DNA of 59,075 bases from positions 1-59,075 of the IMG/VR virus record IMGVR_UViG_3300010885_033671. One strand, 5' to 3'. The first letter of the stretch is position 1. Each line of letters opens with the position of its first letter. Positions 51,365 through 57,775 of the stretch are shown here, in pieces. This DNA is from a virus. The notes below the pieces were generated by a model. That model was not told the origin of the DNA, made no database searches, and saw nothing but the letters and a program-made list of their open reading frames with translations. The translations under genes were made by a program, and so were the position numbers.

Positions 51365-52903
51365 ATGAAAAAAATAGAAGAGAAGATTAACTTAATTACA
51401 GAACAGTTAATCATTGAAGAGAAAAAAGAAAACCAAACTCTCTTTCTAACTGAAATGAAAAAAATAGGGATTGAAAAATTACCTTACGCCTATTCATCAC
51501 TAAAACAATTTATTGATGCCGAAACAATGGAGTACCATTATAATAAACATTATAAAGGTTATGTGGAAAAATTAAATTCCGCTTTATCCAAGAAAGATTA
51601 TGGAGATTTAGAGTTAGAAGAAATTATCAAATCAATTAGTAAATTTGATAAAACAATTAGAAATAACGCTGGTGGTGCTTTTAATCACGCGTTATTTTGG
51701 AAAATGTTATCTCCTAAAACACAGTCACCTTCAGGAGAAATTTTAGAATTAATTAAGAAAAATTTTGGAACATTTCAAAAGTTCAAAGTTAAATTTGAGG
51801 AGATAGCTAAAGAACGTTTTGGTTCAGGATGGGTTTGGTTGGTTCTAACTAAACGAAACACTTTAAAAATTATTTCAACCCCCAATCAAGATAATCCATT
51901 AATGAACGTTGTTGAAAATGGTGGGTATCCTGTGTTAGGGTTAGATTTATGGGAACACGCATATTATCTAAAGTACCGTAACAAAAAAGATGAATACATT
52001 AAAAACTTTTGGAAATGTGTTAATTGGAAATTTGTTAATGAGTTACTTGATTTACGTGTTAAGAAAAAATTAAATGAGACAGTTTCATTAAGAAACGTTT
52101 TGTCTGAAGGTAAGTCTGAAAAATGTGGTAGAGATATGAACGAAGCAATTCGTTTTGTTTTCAATATTAATCCAAAAGTTAAAAATACATTTAGATACGG
52201 GATTGAGGATATTTTAAAAAGTGTCTTTCCTGATAACTTTTATAAAGCTAATGAATATGGTGAAGGTCAAATGTCGGGTATATACGATTTTGAGGGGACT
52301 GGTAGGTCGGTTATCAACAAACTTAATACTAACTACACTTGTTTCTGCATTCTATTGACTGACATTAATAAAGTGTTAAAACATTATGGTCAGCCTGAAA
52401 TAAAAATAATTGGTTTAAAACCTTTTGAACAAATTAGTGAAACTAAAAAATTTGTTAAGAAGTTAAACGAATATAAAGATAGAATTTTTACACCTGAGTC
52501 AGGCACTTTCCAAAATTTAATGGCGACTTTAGGTATTACCCATGATATGGGTAGTGAAACTGAAGACTATACTGTCAAAGTTATGAAAAAAAAATTTGGT
52601 GATGATAATGTTGAACAAATTGGTGAATTAGGTAACAAAGAAGATATGCTAGGGGGTATTGACTGTAAGGTAACTGTTGATAATGTTGAATATACTGCTC
52701 AAATAAAACCATTTAGTCGTGTTAAAAAAGAAAAAGGAACCATAATTGTATTGGATACGGGACAGGTTAAAAAATATCACACATCTTGGATGGTATTCTC
52801 AAGAAAAAATAAAGAGGTCTTAATTTTTGATAATAAAAACGTTAAGATTGTTGGTGGGTCATATGTTTTCCCTGAAGAAGATTTAATTTATACATTGAAT
52901 TGA
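51365..52903 (+). CDS. Fe/Mn superoxide dismutase fused to a nuclease-like C-terminal domain
   Basis: The product has 512 residues. Residues about 1-30 hold an INLITEQ leader. Residues about 36-235 are an Fe/Mn SOD: LPYAYSSLKQFIDAETMEYH, FNHALFW, FGSGWVWLV and LDLWEHAYYLKY. The four metal ligands (His of MEYH, His of NHALFW, Asp and His of DLWEH) are present, so dismutation is plausible. Residues about 245-512 are not part of any SOD. There, SETEDYTVKVMKKKFG, LGGIDCKV and EYTAQIKPFS form an E...D...QxK pattern, like PD-(D/E)xK nucleases. It lies between the SNF2 helicase and the neck protein. SOD call strong; nuclease call tentative. Confidence 0.82.
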   Translation: MKKIEEKINLITEQLIIEEKKENQTLFLTEMKKIGIEKLPYAYSSLKQFIDAETMEYHYNKHYKGYVEKLNSALSKKDYGDLELEEIIKSISKFDKTIRNNAGGAFNHALFWKMLSPKTQSPSGEILELIKKNFGTFQKFKVKFEEIAKERFGSGWVWLVLTKRNTLKIISTPNQDNPLMNVVENGGYPVLGLDLWEHAYYLKYRNKKDEYIKNFWKCVNWKFVNELLDLRVKKKLNETVSLRNVLSEGKSEKCGRDMNEAIRFVFNINPKVKNTFRYGIEDILKSVFPDNFYKANEYGEGQMSGIYDFEGTGRSVINKLNTNYTCFCILLTDINKVLKHYGQPEIKIIGLKPFEQISETKKFVKKLNEYKDRIFTPESGTFQNLMATLGITHDMGSETEDYTVKVMKKKFGDDNVEQIGELGNKEDMLGGIDCKVTVDNVEYTAQIKPFSRVKKEKGTIIVLDTGQVKKYHTSWMVFSRKNKEVLIFDNKNVKIVGGSYVFPEEDLIYTLN

Positions 52904-52910
52904 TATTTAT
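52904..52910 (+). promoter_or_regulatory. TATTTAT promoter-like element of the gp13-like gene
   Basis: The plus strand reads TTGATATTTATATAGAAAAA, 15 bases before the ATG at 52926. Confidence 0.55.
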
Positions 52911-52925
52911 ATAGAAAAACAAAAC

Positions 52926-54053
52926 ATGTCAATTATCGCAGAACCAGAAAGAAGTCAACTTTACACAAGATTACGACACCTATTAGGAGCTCCTCTTAGA
53001 AGTGTCGAACTTGAAGATGAGATGTTGGATTCACTACTTGAGTTATCTATTGAAGACTACTCCCAATACGTACAAGATTGGTTAATTGAATCACAATGGA
53101 CCTCTCTTTATAATCTTAATTTAGATACACAATCTTTATCTAAAGCCTTCATAACCAAAAGTTTGACTTATGAAGAACGATACACTTACGCGTACTCCAA
53201 AATTGTTGGTTTACAAGCGGGTGGTGATTCGGTTCTAAAGAAAGACTATATCCAATTAGTTAGAAATCAACAATCATATGAAATCCCTGCAGGTAGAGAA
53301 ATTAATGAACTATTATGGTTCACACCCGCAGAATTAAATAACATCATGTTTGACCCATGGTCTTTCGGGGCGTTAGGTGTCGGAGGAGGACTTGGTGGTG
53401 GAGGAGGACTCGCTCAAGGTGGTGGTATGGCAGGTGGATATTTTATGATGCCCGCTTTTGACATGTTATTAAGAATGCAAGAAATTAATATTCAAAGACG
53501 TATCATCGCAGGTGATTTAACTTATAAAATTACCGCGTTACCTGAAGGTAAGAAAGCGATACATTTAATGAATACACCTGGCGGTAAATTTGATTTTGGT
53601 AATGGGACAATGACAAAAGGTAGAGTTTGGTATCACTATTATGAAGTTGATGGTGCCGACAGAGATAAATGTTTAAAGGACAATCCTGACATTATTAAAT
53701 TACCTTCCGATGTGCCATTTGAGAAAATCTCATGGGTTGATTTAAATAACCCATCACAAATTTGGATTCGTAGATGGTTCTTTGCATATGCTAAAGAATC
53801 CTTATCAAGAGTTAGAGGTAAATTTAGTGGTAATATCAAAACACCTGACAGTGAATTAACCATGGACTATCAATCATTAGCAACTGAAGCGAAAGATGAA
53901 AAAACTAAATTAATTGAGGAACTAATCGGAGCTGAAGGTCGTCTAACAAGATTAAAACCTGAAAAGGTTATGGAAAGGGAGGCGTTACTTGCTGAAAACC
54001 TAAACAAACAAAAGAAATTCACGGCAATGCCGAGACAAATATATGTAATCTAA
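52926..54053 (+). CDS. gp13: Neck protein, gp13-like
   Basis: The product has 375 residues (T4 gp13 has 309). The N-terminus has YTRLRHLLGAPLRSVELEDE and a helix LSIEDYSQYVQDWL. The C-terminal block FFAYAKESLSRVRGKFSGNI, MDYQSLATEAKDEKTKLIEE corresponds in order to the T4 gp13 ends (RLGAP..NVEL...; YA.ALAKE......G..I.G..L..EA..EK..L.EEL). A Gly-rich loop GVGGGLGGGGGLAQGGGMAG (about 157-176) interrupts the middle. gp13 joins the completed head to the tail. It is the only clear head-neck gene in the plus-strand island; the next gene starts on its stop (TAATG). Confidence 0.72.
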   Translation: MSIIAEPERSQLYTRLRHLLGAPLRSVELEDEMLDSLLELSIEDYSQYVQDWLIESQWTSLYNLNLDTQSLSKAFITKSLTYEERYTYAYSKIVGLQAGGDSVLKKDYIQLVRNQQSYEIPAGREINELLWFTPAELNNIMFDPWSFGALGVGGGLGGGGGLAQGGGMAGGYFMMPAFDMLLRMQEINIQRRIIAGDLTYKITALPEGKKAIHLMNTPGGKFDFGNGTMTKGRVWYHYYEVDGADRDKCLKDNPDIIKLPSDVPFEKISWVDLNNPSQIWIRRWFFAYAKESLSRVRGKFSGNIKTPDSELTMDYQSLATEAKDEKTKLIEELIGAEGRLTRLKPEKVMEREALLAENLNKQKKFTAMPRQIYVI

Positions 54054-54406
54054 TGAGAACAGTTGATTTTACACCAAGAAAAAATATCGTAAGGTATCAA
54101 ACAAGAATGAACCCAACTGTTGTTGTGGTTGATAATCAAGTTATACCCCAACCTAAAGAAGAAAAACTTAATGAAGAAATATTCATTGTTGTTAGAGACC
54201 CTGAGAATTCTGATATTATTTTAGATTCTACTAAAAATATTTTTGTTCTTGTAAAATCTTTAACTAAAACAATAATCAAACCTGACGTTAATAAAATTGA
54301 TGATGAATGGGACGAGCTCCACTTAGAAAAGGGAGCTTGTATCCATTTACAATTTGTTGAGGACACTTGGTTAATCACCTCATCAGATGGGATAAAGTTT
54401 GATTAA
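54053..54406 (+). CDS. Small unknown protein after the neck gene
   Basis: The 117-residue product starts MRTVDFTPRKNIVRYQTRMN. Hydrophobic strands (TVVVVDN, EIFIVVRD, NIFVLVKSL) alternate with charged loops, suggesting a small beta protein. There is no membrane helix or known motif. Its ATG overlaps the gp13-like stop by one base, so it is translationally coupled and probably a neck or virion accessory protein. Its stop shares the palindrome TTAA (54403-54406) with the converging DNA polymerase gene. Confidence 0.55.
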   Translation: MRTVDFTPRKNIVRYQTRMNPTVVVVDNQVIPQPKEEKLNEEIFIVVRDPENSDIILDSTKNIFVLVKSLTKTIIKPDVNKIDDEWDELHLEKGACIHLQFVEDTWLITSSDGIKFD

Positions 54407-57192
54407 ACAAACTCTTCCCATCCATCAGACGCTAATTCATATATGTAGTTAGGGTCAATTCCTCGTTTATCCCAATATTTAACTTCTCCCTCAGAAAGTG
54501 CCAATACTTCTTCTAAATTATCTTGACCACTTTCATCAAATGGAACTCCATTAATCAACTCACATTGTACTTTAGTAAAGAAACTTCTATCTTCAGGATT
54601 AGTAACCAACAGTTCATCTCTAATTTCTTTATTAAAAACAACCAATAAAGGTTCAATACGTTTGTTGAAAGTTGTAATGGCTCTTGCGACATTGTATTCA
54701 CCTTTCATATCAGGATTATTCTCAATCTCTGATGGGTCCAATATATAACAATTAATCTGAACCATTGATGTCATAGAATCTTCAGGGTATTTTCCATGGT
54801 CTGAAAAATAGTATTGTAATTGTTCTGAACTCCAACCCCTCTTAAGTTTATTCACTTTTTGTACATCACCTTGTGATGCTTTGGTTCCGTTATTAACATA
54901 ATAAATAACATCACCTAAACTAACATTTAATTTATTCTTTGCAGCCAATTCCATATGAGCCATCATACTCATCGCACCACCTGACTTTGTCTTTTGAGTA
55001 GAACGTTTAATATAATCCTCCATTGAGAGTTTTACTTTAGCTCTTTGAGCAATCTTCATAAGTGGGATTTGTTGGTCGTAAATCTTATTGACATACTCAT
55101 AATACCATTCAACAAATTCCTGTCCTTTACCCTCAAGTAATTGTTTAACTCCCTTATCTAAGAAATCCTCAATATACAACGGAAGTTTTTTAGATTTAAT
55201 TGTATTACCCGTTAACTTAATCTTCCCGCTGGCTTCCATAACCGCATAGTTCTTACGAGCCAAGTTAATACATGATGGCCATGTTCCATCGGTATCTAAC
55301 GCCATTTCACCTCTCATGAACATGTCATTGAACTCCGCAACGTCAGCGTCATCACCTGTATATTCCTTACCCTCTTTAACTTTCCAATTCAAACCTTTAC
55401 CAATATATCGTCTATTTTCCCAACCCTCAGGTTTTGAGAAGTTGACACCATCGGTATCCATTACAAGAGGTGTATAACCCTTCTTCATAAAGAATCTAAT
55501 CATCTGACGAAGATATTGTCTACCTGTACAAGTAATTTGTTCTCCCATATACATGTCACCCCACGCAAATACTTGCGGTGCTGATAACGCTCCAAACATG
55601 GAGTTGATGAAAATCTTAATTGGTAACTGTTTACGGTCATACGATAATGATTTCTTTTTATCTTTATCATACCATTCTGATGCTAAGTTTTTATACATGA
55701 TACGAGCGTTACGGAAATAAGATAACATTCCTTTCATCGCACCTCGGATATCACATTCAGGGAATACATCATGTACCAATTGAATTGATGGGTATAGTGA
55801 AGAGTAGTCAAGTTTTAATACATTTCTTGAGTATCCTACTTTAAGTAATCTTGATAATCCACCAACAAATTCTGTCTTTTCGTTTTTCTTAGGGATTGCT
55901 AATTTGTATTTGTATGACCACGCTAACATCAACATCTTCCATAGTGTTGCGGTCCCCATTGTAGAAACTCTCTCATAAGTAGTTGGAATCATGGATGCTA
56001 ATAGAAACGTTCCTTGGTTGAATTCATCATCCACCAATAACGTTTCCTCCAAGTCATCATCAAGATAACGCTCCACAATGTCATCACCTGTGGTCTTAAT
56101 ATAAGTACCAGGAAAACGGGTGTCTAAATTGTCAAACTCAGGGTTGTTTGCCTTTTTGTATTTACCATTTTGAATGTTTAACCAATACTCATCTTTCTCG
56201 GCATACATTGAACCAATCTTATCATGGTCAATATATACACGGTCATTCGCTTCAGCATTGATGTATTGAGTTATATATTTCAAACCCGCTGACTTAATAC
56301 TTGAATTGATTGCTTGGGCTCGTCTAACTGAGTGAATGATATCTATGATATTATATCCCCACATACCGACCTGATTGTATCTCTCAACCTCGTTGGCTAG
56401 TTTTAACATGTTCTCACTTTGCTTGATATTAATCTTAGGATTCAATGTTTTACATATCTTCTTAATATCAAGATTCAATGCTCTACATCTTTCAAAAATC
56501 CAATACCAGTCAAAGTTAAATGAGTTATACCCACCAATAATACTTGGTTTAATTTCATTAATAATTTCAAAGAATTCAACTAAACCTCTTCGTTCTTCTT
56601 CAGGTGTTGAACACTCAATTACTTTTTTGTAACCTTTATTTGTTTTGATTCCAATCATGAATATACGACCGTCTTTTGGTTCTAACGCGGTCGTCTCTAA
56701 GTCGAATCCTAATCTCGTGATATCATTATATTCTTCATATCCTTTGAATAGTCGTTTTTCTTTTTGGATTAAGTATTGTTCTACAGGAGGTAGAATTAAT
56801 ATTTTGTCTTTGGTTCTTTCACCCCATGGGTCTACTCCACCATCTCTGAAAAATTGGATTAATTCTCGGTAACCCTTTAAGGATTTAACCATGTAATTAA
56901 GACCTTGGTCTAATCTTTCATTACCATCAGTTTCTAATTTCTCAATCATAATACCATGTTTGCTCATGGCTTCTTTTTGAGCACCTTTCGATGATTGATA
57001 GAAATTTAATCCACGTAAATCACCAACCCAAGCGAATGGGGTGAATGTGTCTTTTCTAATTTCTTTACCTTTACCAGGAATTTCTTTGATTTTAAAAATA
57101 CAATTGGATGCGTAATCAAACTCAATTGCTACGATGAACTCCTCTGGGTCACCACCTTCAAGGAAGGATTTAATTTCTTCTTGACTTATCAT
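54403..57192 (-). CDS. gp43: Family B DNA polymerase with 3'-5' exonuclease, gp43-like
   Basis: The 929-residue protein (T4 gp43 has 898) is the replicative polymerase. Exonuclease motifs: Exo I RLGFDLETTALEP (about 162), Exo II GGYNSFNFDWYWIFERC (about 220), and a YNIIDIIHS Exo III-like segment. Polymerase motifs: A LDYSSLYPSIQL (about 460), B DRKQLPIKIFINSMFGALSA (about 520) and C LVMDTDGVNF (about 578), where DTDG replaces the usual DTDS. It has a sigma70-like leader promoter distinct from the late elements. A small hairpin lies between promoter and ATG. It converges on the neck operon. Catalytic acids are present, so it is probably active. Confidence 0.93.
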   Translation of the reverse strand: MISQEEIKSFLEGGDPEEFIVAIEFDYASNCIFKIKEIPGKGKEIRKDTFTPFAWVGDLRGLNFYQSSKGAQKEAMSKHGIMIEKLETDGNERLDQGLNYMVKSLKGYRELIQFFRDGGVDPWGERTKDKILILPPVEQYLIQKEKRLFKGYEEYNDITRLGFDLETTALEPKDGRIFMIGIKTNKGYKKVIECSTPEEERRGLVEFFEIINEIKPSIIGGYNSFNFDWYWIFERCRALNLDIKKICKTLNPKINIKQSENMLKLANEVERYNQVGMWGYNIIDIIHSVRRAQAINSSIKSAGLKYITQYINAEANDRVYIDHDKIGSMYAEKDEYWLNIQNGKYKKANNPEFDNLDTRFPGTYIKTTGDDIVERYLDDDLEETLLVDDEFNQGTFLLASMIPTTYERVSTMGTATLWKMLMLAWSYKYKLAIPKKNEKTEFVGGLSRLLKVGYSRNVLKLDYSSLYPSIQLVHDVFPECDIRGAMKGMLSYFRNARIMYKNLASEWYDKDKKKSLSYDRKQLPIKIFINSMFGALSAPQVFAWGDMYMGEQITCTGRQYLRQMIRFFMKKGYTPLVMDTDGVNFSKPEGWENRRYIGKGLNWKVKEGKEYTGDDADVAEFNDMFMRGEMALDTDGTWPSCINLARKNYAVMEASGKIKLTGNTIKSKKLPLYIEDFLDKGVKQLLEGKGQEFVEWYYEYVNKIYDQQIPLMKIAQRAKVKLSMEDYIKRSTQKTKSGGAMSMMAHMELAAKNKLNVSLGDVIYYVNNGTKASQGDVQKVNKLKRGWSSEQLQYYFSDHGKYPEDSMTSMVQINCYILDPSEIENNPDMKGEYNVARAITTFNKRIEPLLVVFNKEIRDELLVTNPEDRSFFTKVQCELINGVPFDESGQDNLEEVLALSEGEVKYWDKRGIDPNYIYELASDGWEEFV

Positions 57193-57221
57193 TATAAATT
57201 ATTTTAGTTGGTTTATTAGCT

Positions 57222-57236
57222 CCCATACAGAATGGG
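57222..57236 (-). promoter_or_regulatory. Leader hairpin before the DNA polymerase gene
   Basis: The minus strand reads CCCATTCTGTATGGG, a 5-bp stem with a 5-base loop, about 30 bases before the ATG. T4 gp43 represses its own translation by binding a leader hairpin; a similar role here is speculative. Confidence 0.35.
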
Positions 57237-57254
57237 GTTTACCTTACCTTTATA

Positions 57255-57283
57255 AGTATAATGAGTTGGTGTGATTAAATCAA
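57255..57283 (-). promoter_or_regulatory. DNA polymerase promoter (TTGATT, 17 bases, TATACT)
   Basis: The minus strand has TTGATT (57278-57283) and TATACT (57255-57260) exactly 17 bases apart, with extended -10 TATACTTAT. It has the same architecture as the gp32 promoter, so both are probably read by host-type RNA polymerase early. It lies 62 bases before the ATG. Confidence 0.65.
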
Positions 57284-57296
57284 ACGATTTTGAAAA

Positions 57297-57728
57297 TTAA
57301 AGGATTGGTCCGTTAACACAACAAGGGAATTCAGAAGAATAACAAGTTTCATAATCTAAATCGTCAGCAATAAATGAATCTTGTACGTTAATATAAAGTT
57401 TTTCTCTGATTGGTAAAATTAAAGTACCATCATCACTTCTTAACATAAACTGACCTTCAAATCTACCGACTTTACTTGTGTCTCTATTTGTAAATTGATA
57501 ATAAATGTAGTATTCAGGTGTTGCATTTGGCTCTATGAAAGTTTTCTCCACAAAACCTGCAGGACGAGAAGTTATCTTTGGTACGCCCGTCTCAACGTCA
57601 ACCATAGAAAAGAATAGTGCTGACACCTCAATCAAGTCCATGAAATTGTTGTAGTCACTTCTTCCGTCTTTAACAACCTGTAATTTAATTATGGGTAGGG
57701 TTGCGTTTTTTTTGATATAAAACTCCAT
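57297..57728 (-). CDS. Unknown structural-like protein
   Basis: The 143-residue product starts MEFYIKKNATLPIIKLQVVK. It consists of alternating strands (ALFFSMVDVETGVPKI; EYYIYYQFTNRDTSKVGRFE) and ends with a Cys-rich tail (CYSSEFPCCVNGPIL). The layout resembles N-terminal domains of upper-baseplate (BppU-type) proteins of other phages, but the match is loose. A TATTTAT element lies exactly 15 bases before the ATG, placing it in the late class although it neighbours the DNA polymerase gene. Confidence 0.5.
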   Translation of the reverse strand: MEFYIKKNATLPIIKLQVVKDGRSDYNNFMDLIEVSALFFSMVDVETGVPKITSRPAGFVEKTFIEPNATPEYYIYYQFTNRDTSKVGRFEGQFMLRSDDGTLILPIREKLYINVQDSFIADDLDYETCYSSEFPCCVNGPIL

Positions 57729-57743
57729 CTATTATTTTTAATA

Positions 57744-57750
57744 ATAAATA
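57744..57750 (-). promoter_or_regulatory. TATTTAT promoter-like element
   Basis: The coding strand reads AACTATTTATTATTAAAAA, 15 bases before the ATG at 57728. Confidence 0.55.
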
Positions 57751-57775
57751 GTTTGAATTACATAAAATAAACGAA

